64,000 nt of DNA from the NCBI RefSeq assembly GCF_024438035.1, contig NZ_JANFQF010000010.1, forward strand, positions 124,001 to 188,000, read 5' to 3'. Source of the DNA: Rhodococcus tibetensis. GTDB lineage: Bacteria > Actinomycetota > Actinomycetes > Mycobacteriales > Mycobacteriaceae. Below the pieces are notes generated by a model. That model saw nothing but the letters and a program-made list of their open reading frames with translations. It was not told where the DNA came from and ran no database searches. The translations under genes and the position numbers were made by a program. Of the stretch, positions 36,240 through 44,886 are shown in pieces (the first letter of the stretch is position 1; every line of letters starts with the position of its first letter).

Positions 36240-37250
36240 CGCACGCTCGACCAGCAGTCGACGCACGTGGCGCAGGGTGCGGAATACCACGGTGCTCCAG
36301 ATCACGAGCAACGCACACCACAGGGTCGTTGCCGCGCTCACAATCACGGTCGAGTTGATCGCGGTGCCCAACGCGTTCGCGCCCAGGGCGCAGGTACCGA
36401 CGGGAAAGGTGAAGCTCCACCAGGCGGGCGTGAAGTCGAGTCCTCGGTGGAATGCCCTCGCTGTCACCGTGATCACGGTTGCGAGCGCGAGAACACCGCA
36501 CGCGCCCACTGTCATTCCATAGACGACGCCGACCGTGTGGAGCCAGGCGTGCCCGGATGCGGCGCCGAGTAGGTTGATCGCCGCAACCGACTGCCCGATC
36601 ACTCCCAGCGGTATCCACAAGGTCGGGACGAGGGCGGTGCCCGGAAGGCCGTTGTGCAGCAGCTGCCTGCCGACGACGACGGTGACCGCCACTGCCGCGG
36701 TCAGAGCCAGCGCGAAAAGGGCGTAGCAGAACATCAGCAGCGTGATCTGCGGTGCACCTTCCGGAAGGTGCCTGACCAGTGCGGCTCCGCCGGAGGCGGA
36801 CACCATCGGGGGGACCACCGGCAGCAGCCACGACGGTGTGGGCGTTACCCGATGCGTTTGCATCAGTCGTCTTGCCATCACCGCGTAGGTGACGACGCCG
36901 ACGATCGTCCCGATCGACCACATCGCTGCCGACACGGCCACCGACAGCTCGCCGAGACGGTGGTGACCGGCCGAGCCGGTGGCCGCGCCGACCGTCGACA
37001 CGGCCATCGACACCGCACCGTAGAAGGGAAACATGGTGTGGCTGCGCACGTCTGCCAGGGCTGCGTCGCGACGCCGGATCCAGTGGTCGCCGAGTGCGGT
37101 GGTCAGCGTCAGGAGCAGCGCCGCGGCGAGCAGCCAGAACACCTCGGACACTGCCTGGACACCCGGAACCTCGGCGGGCAAAGACGCGGCCACGACCGCG
37201 ACGATGCCGGTACCCATCACTGCTGCGAACCAATTCGGCGTCATGTCCAC
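35976..37250 (-). CDS. TDT/TehA-SLAC1 family transporter with a 3' extension antisense to rhodanese
   Basis: The first about 340 residues form ten hydrophobic helices of the tellurite-resistance/dicarboxylate transporter family (start MTPNWFAAVMGTGIVAVVAAS; FPFYGAVSMAVSTVG; FTPAWWSFTFPVGTCALG is the family hallmark). Some members export sulfite. After RALTGLDRTSG the reading frame continues for about 80 polar codons with no family similarity, entirely antisense to the rhodanese gene. The natural stop was probably lost or lies just past a frameshift near 36240. Start is GTG 37250 or ATG 37244. It is divergent from a LysR gene, which is its likely regulator. Confidence 0.8.
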   Translation of the reverse strand: MDMTPNWFAAVMGTGIVAVVAASLPAEVPGVQAVSEVFWLLAAALLLTLTTALGDHWIRRRDAALADVRSHTMFPFYGAVSMAVSTVGAATGSAGHHRLGELSVAVSAAMWSIGTIVGVVTYAVMARRLMQTHRVTPTPSWLLPVVPPMVSASGGAALVRHLPEGAPQITLLMFCYALFALALTAAVAVTVVVGRQLLHNGLPGTALVPTLWIPLGVIGQSVAAINLLGAASGHAWLHTVGVVYGMTVGACGVLALATVITVTARAFHRGLDFTPAWWSFTFPVGTCALGANALGTAINSTVIVSAATTLWCALLVIWSTVVFRTLRHVRRLLVERALTGLDRTSGLQPRRGAARDGHRVDSSTVQVFGGLQAAATHGTDHIHHVGVGDLADTSDELAQRNQRHARHSHLRVLVGFAHVDDGGA

Positions 37251-37300
37251 AGCCTGCCGAGTTGGCGTCGTCGCCGGTAGAAGGCTTGCGGTTGCATACC

Positions 37301-37317
37301 CACAAACCGAGTTTGTG
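37301..37317. promoter_or_regulatory. Palindrome between the TDT transporter and LysR genes
   Basis: CACAAAC-CGA-GTTTGTG, a perfect 7-bp inverted repeat, lies 17 bases before the lysR start and 51 before the transporter start. This is where a LysR-type protein would bind to control both genes. Confidence 0.55.
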
Positions 37318-37333
37318 AGACTAGCCTTGGGAT

Positions 37334-38257
37334 GTGCCGCTCTCTCCCCGGGTCCCAGAACTCAGCGCCCTCGACGTCCTGCTGTCGGTCGAACGTCTCG
37401 GAAGCATGGGTGCGGCGGGCCGGGAACACGGGCTCAGTCAGCAGGCGGTCAGCGCACGAGTACGCACGGCGGAGCGTCTGTTCGGCATCAAGGTCTTCAG
37501 CCGCGGTGCCAGCGGGGTGCGGCCCACGGCCGAAGGCGCCCTCATCCTCGAATGGGCCAGTCACATCCTGGCGACGGCGGAGGAACTCGCGTCCGGAGTC
37601 GCGGCGCTGCGGGGGGAGCGGCAGGCCGGGCTCACCGTGGCGGCCAGCATGACCATCGCCGAGTACCTTGTTCCGGGCTGGACGGTCGCGATGCGGCGAA
37701 AGTACCCCAACGTGGTCACATCGGTGCGCCTGCTCAACTCGTCCGAGGTGATCGCGCGCGTGTTGTCCGGTGAGGCCGACCTCGGATTCGTCGAAGGACC
37801 CGACATCCCGCCGGGACTGCAGTCCCGGGAAATCGGCCGTGATCATCTCGTCGTGGTGGTCCCGCCGGAACATCACTGGGTTCGTCGCTCGCCGATCCCC
37901 GTGTCGGAGCTGGCGGCCACGCCGATGATCCAACGAGAATCGGGTTCGGGAACGCGCACCACCCTCGAGAACGCGGTACCGCACTGTGTCCCACCTCTGT
38001 TGGAGCTGACCTCGTGCACTGCGGTGAAGGCGGCGGTGATCGCCGGCAACGCCCCGGCCGTGCTGTCTTCGCTCGCGGTCGCGGCCGACCTCACCGACGG
38101 GCGGCTGGCCTCGGTTCAGGTGGAGGGGTTGACCCTCCCGCGCCGGTTGTCGGCCGTTTGGGATCCGGTCCGCGGGGTGCGCGGTGCGGCCCGGGACTTC
38201 CTCGACATCGCGGTCGGCGCAACCGCGGGGGCCGCACTTACAGCGCAGCCCCTCTGA
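37334..38257 (+). CDS. LysR-family transcriptional regulator
   Basis: A 307-residue regulator. The N-terminal helix-turn-helix (LSALDVLLSVERLGSMGAAGREHGLSQQAVSARVRTAERLFG) covers about residues 8-55. The effector-binding domain follows from about 95 (GLTVAASMTIAEYLVPGW; ADLGFVEGPDIPPGL; HLVVVVPPEHHW). It starts at GTG 37334 and is divergent from the TDT exporter, with a palindrome in the gap. It resembles the CysL/CbbR-like branch, but the effector is not known. Its end overlaps the converging trmL gene by 20 bases. Confidence 0.87.
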   Translation: MPLSPRVPELSALDVLLSVERLGSMGAAGREHGLSQQAVSARVRTAERLFGIKVFSRGASGVRPTAEGALILEWASHILATAEELASGVAALRGERQAGLTVAASMTIAEYLVPGWTVAMRRKYPNVVTSVRLLNSSEVIARVLSGEADLGFVEGPDIPPGLQSREIGRDHLVVVVPPEHHWVRRSPIPVSELAATPMIQRESGSGTRTTLENAVPHCVPPLLELTSCTAVKAAVIAGNAPAVLSSLAVAADLTDGRLASVQVEGLTLPRRLSAVWDPVRGVRGAARDFLDIAVGATAGAALTAQPL

Positions 38258-38711
38258 AGCCGTGCTGCCGCCACGCCTCGTACGTCACGAGGGCAGCGGC
38301 ATTCGACAGGTTCAGCGAACGTCGGCCGGGCAACATCGGAATGCGCAGCCGCTCCGTCACGTGGGGGTCGGCCAGGACCTCCTGCGACAGCCCGGTGGGT
38401 TCGGGGCCGAAGAGGAGTACGTCCCCGGGTTCGTAGGCGATATCGGCATACGAGACAGTGGCATGTGCGGTGAAGGCGAACACCCGCGCCGGCTCGACCG
38501 CCGCCCACGCGGTGTCGAGATTCTCGTGCACGGTCACCGACGCAAGGTCGTGGTAGTCGAGCCCCGCGCGCTTGAGCTTCGGCTCCGAGAGGTCGAATCC
38601 CAGCGGCCCCACCAGGTGCAGTTCACATCCCGTGCCTGCGACCAGGCGGATGGCGTTGCCCGTGTTAGGCGGGATGCGGGGTTCGTGGAACATCACTCGG
38701 AACACCTGCAC
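38238..38711 (-). CDS. trmL: tRNA (cytidine(34)-2'-O)-methyltransferase TrmL (SpoU family)
   Basis: SPOUT methyltransferase of the minimal TrmL size, 157 residues. It 2'-O-methylates the wobble base of certain leucine tRNAs with S-adenosylmethionine. The knot signatures are visible: PRIPPNTGNAIRLVAGTGCELHLVGPLGF at the start, VLLFGPEPTGLSQE in the middle, and IPMLPGRRSLNLSNAAALVTYEAWRQ at the C terminus. It corresponds to spoU (Rv3366) next to the mfpA region in M. tuberculosis. It is divergent from mfpA across only 37 bases. Confidence 0.9.
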   Translation of the reverse strand: MQVFRVMFHEPRIPPNTGNAIRLVAGTGCELHLVGPLGFDLSEPKLKRAGLDYHDLASVTVHENLDTAWAAVEPARVFAFTAHATVSYADIAYEPGDVLLFGPEPTGLSQEVLADPHVTERLRIPMLPGRRSLNLSNAAALVTYEAWRQHGFRGAAL

Positions 38712-38748
38712 AGCTTAGGGGTATGCCCGGGGGCGGCATGATGGACGG

Positions 38749-39354
38749 ATGGATGCAGTGGAAGAAGTGGTGGGTGAGGACTTCGGCGACGCGCGATTGC
38801 CCGGAGGCGACTGGCGTCGGCGGCACTACACGAAGTGCAACTTTCGCGACGCAGATCTCAGTGGCCTCCGCACGGAATCGGTGATCTTCACGAACTGTGA
38901 CTTCACGGGGGCCGATTTTTCCGAGTCGCAGCACGTGGGGACTGCTTTCCGATCGTGTTCCTTCACGCGGACCACTCTGTGGCACAGCACGTTCCGGCAC
39001 TGCAGCTTCCTCGGTTCGGAATTCGACAGCTGCCGGTTGCGCCCGATGACCATCGAGGAATGCGATTTCACGCTCACCTCCCTCGGCGGCGCCGATCTGC
39101 GGGCCCTCGACCTCACCGACTGCCGGTTCCGCGAGGCCAACCTCGTGCGGACCGACCTGCGGGGCACAGTTCTGCGTGCCGCCGACCTCATCGGTGCCCG
39201 CACCGGGGGCGCGAAACTGGACGGCGCCGATCTGCGGGGCGCCCACGTGGATGCGAATCTGTGGACGGCGGCCTCACTCGACAAGGCGCAGATCGAACTC
39301 ACCCAGGCCATCGCCTACGCGTCCGCCCACGGGCTGGTGGTGGAACCGACCTGA
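38749..39354 (+). CDS. mfpA: Pentapeptide-repeat protein MfpA (gyrase-interacting)
   Basis: A right-handed quadrilateral beta-helix protein of 201 residues built from A(D/N)LXX-type repeats from about residue 25 to 175 (NFRDADLSGL, CDFTGADFSES, ANLVRTDLRG). Several blocks match MfpA of M. tuberculosis by memory, such as ESQH-GTAFR, FTRTTLWHSTF and CRLRPMTIEECDFTL. The flanking genes (trmL/spoU and folD) are also those near mfpA there. MfpA mimics DNA, binds DNA gyrase and lowers fluoroquinolone sensitivity. The C-terminal dimer helices (ASLDKAQIELTQAIAYASAHGL) are present. The mycobacterial conservon genes that accompany mfpA are absent here. Confidence 0.88.
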   Translation: MDAVEEVVGEDFGDARLPGGDWRRRHYTKCNFRDADLSGLRTESVIFTNCDFTGADFSESQHVGTAFRSCSFTRTTLWHSTFRHCSFLGSEFDSCRLRPMTIEECDFTLTSLGGADLRALDLTDCRFREANLVRTDLRGTVLRAADLIGARTGGAKLDGADLRGAHVDANLWTAASLDKAQIELTQAIAYASAHGLVVEPT

Positions 39355-39378
39355 CGCGCGTATCCGGTACCTGAGAGA

Positions 39379-40248
39379 ATGGGCTCCGTGACTGCAACGA
39401 TCCTCGATGGCAAGGCCACCCGCGACGAGATTTTCGAAGACCTGAAGGTGCGGGTCACCGCACTGAGGGACCAGGGCATCACACCCGGGCTCGGGACCGT
39501 CCTGGTGGGCGACGACCCGGGATCGGCCGCCTACGTGCGCGGCAAGCACAACGACTGCGCCAAGGTCGGGATCACGTCGATCCGCCGAGACCTTCCCGGC
39601 GACATCACCCAGGAGAAGCTCGACGCCACCATCGACGAGCTCAACGCCAACCCCGACTGCACGGGATACATCGTGCAACTCCCGCTTCCCCGACAGCTCG
39701 ACGAGAACGCCGCCCTCGAGCGCATCGACCCGGACAAGGATGCGGACGGACTGCACCCCGTCAACCTCGGTCGGCTGGTCCTCGGCAAGGAGGCGCCGCT
39801 GCCGTGCACGCCGCGCGGAATCCTGCACCTGCTCCGGCGCTACGAGGTGCCGGTCGCCGGTGCCCACGTCGTGGTCATCGGCCGCGGCGTGACAGTCGGC
39901 AGGCCCATCGGACTCCTGTTCACCCGGCGCAGCGAGAACGCCACTGTCACCCTGTGCCACACCGGTACCCGTGATCTCGCCGCCGAGGTCCGGCGCGCCG
40001 ACATCGTGATCGCCGCTGCCGGTGTCCCGGGACTCGTCACAGCCGACATGGTCAAGCCCGGCGCGGCCGTGTTGGACGTGGGCGTGAGCCGGACCGAGGG
40101 CGGTTTGCGCGGCGACGTGGCGGCCGACGTCGCCGAGGTCGCCGGCTTCCTGTCACCGAACCCGGGTGGTGTCGGACCGCTCACTCGTGCGTTTCTGCTC
40201 AGCAACGTCGTGGAGCGGGCCGAGCGCGTCGCGGCTTCACGCAGCTGA
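39379..40248 (+). CDS. folD: Bifunctional methylene-THF dehydrogenase/methenyl-THF cyclohydrolase
   Basis: Interconverts 5,10-methylene- and 10-formyl-tetrahydrofolate with NADP. About 289 residues with the family order: [15 protein letters not shown], the catalytic stretch [14 protein letters not shown] (Tyr and Lys of the active site), [32 protein letters not shown], Rossmann motif [13 protein letters not shown], and C-terminal [20 protein letters not shown] 39379 or GTG 39388 may be the start. It matches Rv3356c. The DUF3017 gene begins directly after its stop. Confidence 0.96.
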   Translation: MGSVTATILDGKATRDEIFEDLKVRVTALRDQGITPGLGTVLVGDDPGSAAYVRGKHNDCAKVGITSIRRDLPGDITQEKLDATIDELNANPDCTGYIVQLPLPRQLDENAALERIDPDKDADGLHPVNLGRLVLGKEAPLPCTPRGILHLLRRYEVPVAGAHVVVIGRGVTVGRPIGLLFTRRSENATVTLCHTGTRDLAAEVRRADIVIAAAGVPGLVTADMVKPGAAVLDVGVSRTEGGLRGDVAADVAEVAGFLSPNPGGVGPLTRAFLLSNVVERAERVAASRS

Positions 40249-40249
40249 G

Positions 40250-40534
40250 ATGGCGAACTGGGGGCAGTTCGCGAAGAAGAATTTGCCGATGCTCGCCGTT
40301 GTCCTCGTCATCGCGGTGGCCGTCGTCTTCGTGCTGGCCGACCGGTGGCGGCGGGGAGCGTTCGTTTTCGGTACCGCAACGCTGCTGGCCGCGATCTTCC
40401 GCTTGATGATGCCCTCCGAGCGCGTGGGACTGCTTGCGGTCCGCAGCAAGCCGTTCGACGTCGGGGCACTGGTGGCCGTCGGGGGAGCCATCGTCTGGCT
40501 CGCCGTGTCGATCGACCCGCTCGGGACCGACTGA
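40250..40534 (+). CDS. DUF3017 membrane protein
   Basis: A 94-residue protein with three predicted membrane helices (PMLAVVLVIAVAVVFVLAD, FVFGTATLLAAIFRLMM, VGALVAVGGAIVWLAVSI) and a conserved RLMMPSERVGLLAVRSKPFDV cytosolic segment. It sits one base after folD, as its homologue Rv3355c does. Function is unknown. ATG 40250 is the only start that excludes folD sequence. Confidence 0.88.
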   Translation: MANWGQFAKKNLPMLAVVLVIAVAVVFVLADRWRRGAFVFGTATLLAAIFRLMMPSERVGLLAVRSKPFDVGALVAVGGAIVWLAVSIDPLGTD

Positions 40535-40555
40535 CGGTCCCGAGCAGGTGAAACG

Positions 40556-41674
40556 TCAGCGGCCGGCGCGGGCCAATTCCATCGTCTCGGCGAGCAACTT
40601 GGCCACGGCATCCGCCTCGGTGAGGAACCCGTCGTGCCCGTCTCGGGAGTTGAGCACCCGAAGGCCGTCGCAGGTGGGGATCTCGTTTGCGAGGTCCTCC
40701 TGCAAGCGGATCGGATAGAGCCGATCCGAGTCGACGCCGCCCACGATCACCGGAGCCGTGACCCTGGCGAGCGCAGCGGCAACCCCACCGCGGCCGCGGC
40801 CGACGTCGTGCCGGTTCATGGCCTCACTGAGGAGCACATAGGTACTGGGATCGAACCTGCCGACGAGCTTGTCCGCCTGGTGCTGCAGATAGCTCTCGAC
40901 GGAATACCTGCCGCCGCGCCACGGGTCCTCGCCCTCCTGCGACGAATTCGCGAACCGCGAATCGAGCTCGCTCTCGCTGCGGTAGGTGAGATGCGCGATC
41001 CTGCGGGCGATGCCGAGACCGGTACGGGGGATCCGCCCGGTGCCGTGATAGTCACCGCCCTGCCAGTCGGGGTCGCTGATGATCGCTTCGATCTGCGTGG
41101 TCTGGGTGCCGATCTGGTCCGCGGTCGCGCGGGCGCCGACGGCGAGAACGAGTGCGGACGCGATCCGGTCGGGGTAGGTGACGGCCCATTCGAGGGCGCG
41201 CATTCCGCCCATCGACCCGCCGATGACCGACGCCACCTTCTCGATGCCGAGAAGGTCGGTGAGTTTCTTCTCGGCCGCGATCTGGTCACGGATCGAGATT
41301 TCGGGGAAGCGACTGCCCCACGGACGGCCGTCTTCGGCGACCGAACCCGGTCCCGTCGTGCCCCGGCAACCACCGAGCACGTTGGTGGCGACGACGCACC
41401 ATTCGTCGGTGTCGATCGGCGCACCCGCACCCACCATTCCGCTCCACCAGCCGGGTGAAGGGTGTTCTTCCGACATGGGGCCGGTCACGTGGGAGTCGCC
41501 GGTCAGAGCGTGCTCGATCAGAACCACGTTGTCCCGGGTGGGGGACAGCTCACCCCAGCGTTGCACGGCGAGCGTGACCGACGGAAGGACGGCTCCACCC
41601 TCGAGCTCGAGGGAACCGATGTCGATGTAGCCCAGACGTCCGTCCGACACGGGCAGCTGCTGCAGTGCGCTCAC
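40556..41674 (-). CDS. metX: Homoserine O-acetyltransferase
   Basis: Transfers acetyl from acetyl-CoA to homoserine for methionine synthesis. Alpha/beta-hydrolase fold, 372 residues. It begins at GTG 41674 ([20 protein letters not shown]); the open frame extends upstream over metY as Arg-rich noise. The nucleophile elbow is in [14 protein letters not shown], with [15 protein letters not shown] upstream and the C-terminal Asp/His region near [10 protein letters not shown] and SRDGHDGFL. It starts 9 bases after metY and shares its SAM/cysteine-controlled leader. It matches Rv3341. Confidence 0.93.
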   Translation of the reverse strand: MSALQQLPVSDGRLGYIDIGSLELEGGAVLPSVTLAVQRWGELSPTRDNVVLIEHALTGDSHVTGPMSEEHPSPGWWSGMVGAGAPIDTDEWCVVATNVLGGCRGTTGPGSVAEDGRPWGSRFPEISIRDQIAAEKKLTDLLGIEKVASVIGGSMGGMRALEWAVTYPDRIASALVLAVGARATADQIGTQTTQIEAIISDPDWQGGDYHGTGRIPRTGLGIARRIAHLTYRSESELDSRFANSSQEGEDPWRGGRYSVESYLQHQADKLVGRFDPSTYVLLSEAMNRHDVGRGRGGVAAALARVTAPVIVGGVDSDRLYPIRLQEDLANEIPTCDGLRVLNSRDGHDGFLTEADAVAKLLAETMELARAGR

Positions 41675-41682
41675 GCTCCCGC

Positions 41683-42966
41683 TCAAGATGCCGCCGCCGT
41701 CAGACCGGTTTCGATATCGGCGATGATGTCGTCGATTCCTTCGATGCCCACGGCCAGGCGCACCAGCCCGGGTGTGACGCCGCTTGCGGCCTGCTCCTCC
41801 GGCGTCAGCTGCGAATGGGTGGTGGACGCGGGATGTATCACCAGGGACCGCACGTCGCCGATATTGGCGACGTGGCTGTGCAGGGTGAGGGCGTTGACGA
41901 ACTTTTTGCCGGCTTCGATCCCGCCTGCGAGCTCGAACGTCACGATGGCACCCGCCCCCTTGGGGGCGATCTGCTTGGCGCGCTCGTGCCACGGTGAGGA
42001 AGGAAGACCGGTGTAACCGACCGAGACGACCTCCGGCCGGGCCTCGAGGTACTGGGCCACTGTGGTCGCGTTCGACACGTGCCGTTCCATGCGCAGGCTC
42101 AGCGTTTCGAGACCTTGAGCGATGAGGAACGCGTTGAAGGGCGAAATCGCGGAACCGAGGTCGCGCAGCAACTGCACGCGCGCCTTGAGGGCGTAGGCCG
42201 GCGGACCGAGCTCGGCGAACACCACGCCGTGGTAGCTGGGATCGGGCGTGGTGAAGTTCGGGTGCCGGCCCTGGGTCCAGTCGAAGGTGCCGCCGTCGAC
42301 GATCACACCGGCGATTGCCGTGCCGTGGCCGCCGAGGTACTTGGTGGCCGAATGCACCACGATGTCGGCGCCGTGCTCGAGCGGCCGGATGAGGTACGGC
42401 GTGGGCACGGTGTTGTCGACGACGAGGGGTATGCCGTGCTGATGCGCGACGCCCGAGATGCCGGGCAGGTCGAGGACGTCATTGCGCGGATTCGACACGG
42501 TCTCGCCGTAGAAAGCTTTGGTGTTGTCGCGGATCGCGCTGCGCCACTGCTCGAGGTCGTCGGGATCCTCGACGAACGACACCTCGATACCCAGCTTGGG
42601 CAGCGTGTAGTGGAAGAGGTTGTAGGTGCCGCCGTAGAGGCGCGGACTGGAGACGATGTGGTCGCCGGCCTCGGCGAGGTTGAGAATCGCGAAGGTCTCC
42701 GCGGCCTGCCCGGACGAGAGCAGCAGCGCGGCGACGCCCCCTTCGAGTGCGGCGATGCGCTGCTCGACGGCATCCTGGGTGGGATTCATGATGCGGGTGT
42801 AGATGTTGCCCGGCTCGGCCAGACCGAACAGCGCGGCAGCATGATCGGTGCTGTCGAACGTGTACGAGGTGGTCTGGTAGATCGGCAGGGCCCGCGCCTT
42901 CGTGGTGGCGTCGGACGTCTGCCCCGCGTGGATCTGCTTGGTCTCGAACGACCAGTTCTCGGTCAT
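41683..42966 (-). CDS. metY: O-acetylhomoserine sulfhydrylase (MetY; called MetC in mycobacteria)
   Basis: PLP enzyme that makes homocysteine from O-acetylhomoserine and sulfide. 427 residues. It has the Cys/Met-metabolism family features: [32 protein letters not shown] at the start, the phosphate-binding [24 protein letters not shown], the PLP Asp in [14 protein letters not shown], and the Schiff-base Lys in [14 protein letters not shown] near residue 210. The N-terminal spacing fits the sulfhydrylase rather than the lyase group. Its ATG overlaps the stop of an upstream poly-cysteine ORF. Expression should respond to SAM (riboswitch) and cysteine (leader peptide). Confidence 0.92.
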   Translation of the reverse strand: MTENWSFETKQIHAGQTSDATTKARALPIYQTTSYTFDSTDHAAALFGLAEPGNIYTRIMNPTQDAVEQRIAALEGGVAALLLSSGQAAETFAILNLAEAGDHIVSSPRLYGGTYNLFHYTLPKLGIEVSFVEDPDDLEQWRSAIRDNTKAFYGETVSNPRNDVLDLPGISGVAHQHGIPLVVDNTVPTPYLIRPLEHGADIVVHSATKYLGGHGTAIAGVIVDGGTFDWTQGRHPNFTTPDPSYHGVVFAELGPPAYALKARVQLLRDLGSAISPFNAFLIAQGLETLSLRMERHVSNATTVAQYLEARPEVVSVGYTGLPSSPWHERAKQIAPKGAGAIVTFELAGGIEAGKKFVNALTLHSHVANIGDVRSLVIHPASTTHSQLTPEEQAASGVTPGLVRLAVGIEGIDDIIADIETGLTAAAS

Positions 42967-43070
42967 GTGCTGTCTACTCCAGTGGTCTGACGAGGCGCGG
43001 ACGACATGTTCGGGATCGTTCGCGCGCAGGGCGTGTCTGGGGTCTGTCTACGACAACAACAACACATCAT
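42963..43070 (-). CDS. Poly-cysteine leader ORF (uORF) of metY-metX
   Basis: A 35-codon reading frame between the SAM aptamer and metY. It begins MMCCCCRRQ, four consecutive cysteine codons right after the start, with another Cys at position 15. GGAGG at 43074-43078 is well spaced for the second ATG. Its stop TGA shares bases with the metY start (ATGA), so ribosomes ending here can reinitiate on metY. Poly-Cys uORFs that attenuate sulfur-assimilation genes according to cysteine supply are known in mycobacteria; I infer the same here. The peptide itself probably has no function. Confidence 0.85.
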   Translation of the reverse strand: MMCCCCRRQTPDTPCARTIPNMSSAPRQTTGVDST

Positions 43071-43084
43071 GAACCTCCGATGTC

Positions 43085-43210
43085 GGACCCGCGCTTGTCA
43101 CCCGACTGCGTATTAATCAGGGAACCAGGTCATCACCCGGGGCACCCCACCGCGGTGGAGGGTTGCCGGCCAGCTAGCCGGGGCTCGTTGCTGGCACTCA
43201 TGACCTCCGG
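43085..43210 (-). promoter_or_regulatory. SAM-IV-type riboswitch upstream of metY-metX
   Basis: On the minus strand the leader closes a P1 stem, AGGTCAT (43200-43206 strand) with ATGACCT (43127-43133). The SAM-aptamer core lies between (GAGTGCCAGC at the 5' side, GCTGGCCGGCAACCCTCC in the centre, and GTGGGGTGCCCCGGGTGATGACC closing). Additional sequence to about 43085 can form the 3' helix/pseudoknot that marks SAM-IV, the class found in actinomycetes. It should turn off metY-metX when SAM is high. The 3' limit is approximate. Confidence 0.88.
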
Positions 43211-43477
43211 TGATCTTAGCGGCTGGAGCCGAACGACCGGAAACGGCACCGATCAGGGCCCCTAGCAGGGAAAAGTTACCCGCGAGTAGGAACAGGTTGC
43301 AGGCCCCACATGTTGCGAGTCCCGCACATAGCAGTACGCTTGTCTTGTTTAGGCGCGGTCTCCCAGTGGCCGTCCTGACCGTCTACGTTTGAAAAGCGAA
43401 CCGTTCGCGGACCCACTCACAAAGTGCGCCCGCAACCGTGTAACCAGGGAAACTTCCTAGGAGGACGCGAAGCACCC
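43211..43477. other. Divergent promoter region of metY-metX and icd
   Basis: About 270 bases without a gene. It must contain the minus-strand promoter for the SAM-riboswitch leader and the plus-strand promoter of icd. An AGGAGG at 43459-43464 is the likely ribosome site of icd, though 13 bases from its ATG. I see no further clear repeat or operator. Confidence 0.5.
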
Positions 43478-44701
43478 ATGTCCAAAATCAAGGTTGAGGG
43501 CACCGTCGTCGAACTCGACGGCGACGAGATGACGCGCATTATCTGGCAGTTCATCAAAGACAAATTGATCCATCCTTACCTGGATGTCAATCTCGAGTAC
43601 TACGACCTCGGCATCGAATACCGGGACGAGACCGACGACCAAGTGACCGTCGACGCGGCCAACGCCATCAAGAAGCACGGCGTGGGCGTCAAGTGCGCGA
43701 CCATCACCCCGGACGAGGCCCGCGTCGAGGAGTTCGGCCTCAAGAAGATGTGGCGGTCGCCCAACGGCACCATCCGCAACATCCTCGGTGGAACGATCTT
43801 CCGTGCGCCGATCATCATCTCCAACGTTCCGCGACTGGTTCCGGGCTGGACCAAGCCGATCATCATCGGCCGTCACGCCTTCGGTGACCAGTACCGCGCC
43901 ACCGACTTCAAGGTTCCCGGCCCCGGCAAGGTGATGATCACCTACACGCCCGAGGACGGCAGCGAGCCGATCGAGCACGAGCTGGTGAACTTCCCCGAGG
44001 GCGGCGGCGTCGTCCAGGGGCAGTACAACTTCACCAAGTCCATCACGGACTTCGCCCGGGCCTCGCTCAACTACGGCCTGCAGCAGAACTACCCGGTGTA
44101 CCTGTCGACCAAGAACACCATCCTCAAGGCGTATGACGGCGCGTTCAAGGACATCTTCCAGCACGTCTACGAGACCGAGTTCAAGTCGGAGTTCGACGCG
44201 GCAGGGCTCACCTACGAGCACCGCCTCATCGACGACATGGTGGCGTCGGCGCTCAAGTGGGAGGGCGGCTACGTCTGGGCCTGCAAGAACTACGACGGTG
44301 ACGTGCAGTCCGACACCGTGGCCCAGGGCTTCGGATCGCTCGGCCTCATGACTTCCGTGCTGCTGACCCCGGACGGAAAGACCTGTGAAGCGGAGGCCGC
44401 ACACGGCACCGTGACGCGTCACTTCCGTCAGCACCAGCAGGGCAAGCCGACGTCCACGAACCCCATCGCGTCCATCTTCGCGTGGACCCGTGGGCTCGAG
44501 CACCGCGGCAAGCTGGACAACACCCCCGACGTCATCGGCTTCGCCCAGAAGCTCGAAGACGTGGTCATCAAGACCGTCGAGGGTGGCCAGATGACCAAGG
44601 ACCTCGCGATGCTGGTCGGCGGCGACCAGGGCTACCTGACCACCGAGGAGTTCCTCGGTGCGCTGGACATCAACCTCCAGAAGGCCATCGCCGAGCAGTA
44701 G
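43478..44701 (+). CDS. icd: NADP-dependent isocitrate dehydrogenase
   Basis: Oxidative decarboxylation of isocitrate to 2-oxoglutarate in the TCA cycle. At 407 residues it is the dimeric, eukaryote-like subfamily (Rv3339c, icd1), shown by [21 protein letters not shown] at the N terminus, [35 protein letters not shown] (substrate-binding Ser/Asn/Arg), and [23 protein letters not shown] with the metal-binding Asp. I chose ATG 43478; an upstream GTG at 43424 would add 18 residues over the ribosome site. A strong terminator hairpin follows. Confidence 0.96.
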   Translation: MSKIKVEGTVVELDGDEMTRIIWQFIKDKLIHPYLDVNLEYYDLGIEYRDETDDQVTVDAANAIKKHGVGVKCATITPDEARVEEFGLKKMWRSPNGTIRNILGGTIFRAPIIISNVPRLVPGWTKPIIIGRHAFGDQYRATDFKVPGPGKVMITYTPEDGSEPIEHELVNFPEGGGVVQGQYNFTKSITDFARASLNYGLQQNYPVYLSTKNTILKAYDGAFKDIFQHVYETEFKSEFDAAGLTYEHRLIDDMVASALKWEGGYVWACKNYDGDVQSDTVAQGFGSLGLMTSVLLTPDGKTCEAEAAHGTVTRHFRQHQQGKPTSTNPIASIFAWTRGLEHRGKLDNTPDVIGFAQKLEDVVIKTVEGGQMTKDLAMLVGGDQGYLTTEEFLGALDINLQKAIAEQ

Positions 44702-44723
44702 GCGCACAGCACCTCGAGCAGCA

Positions 44724-44762
44724 CAGAACGGGACGTTCCCTCAGCGGGAACGTCCCGTTCTG
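44724..44762 (+). terminator. Terminator hairpin after icd
   Basis: A perfect 17-bp stem (44724-44740 and 44746-44762) with a 5-base TCAGC loop lies 23 bases after the icd stop. No T run follows, as is common in high-GC actinobacteria. Confidence 0.85.
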
Positions 44763-44781
44763 CGTCCGCAGGTACGTCGTG

Positions 44782-44795
44782 GTGAGTGATCTCAC
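44782..44795. promoter_or_regulatory. CRP/GlxR-like site upstream of the MFS gene
   Basis: GTGAGTGATCTCAC has the symmetric GTGA-N6-TCAC core of CRP/GlxR sites (outer T/A absent). It is 92 bases before the MFS start. Confidence 0.35.
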
Positions 44796-44886
44796 GGCCA
44801 TTCGACGCGCGGCCGGGCACGAACAGGGAAGAGAATCCCTTCACAGGTCGTTGCGCATCGAGGCGCTGTCCGCCGCGTAGTCGTAT

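Noticed and set aside
41675..41992. N-terminal extension of metX over the metY gene
   Set aside because: The extension is Arg/Gly-rich noise antisense to nothing and overlapping metY coding; the homoserine acetyltransferase family begins at GTG 41674.
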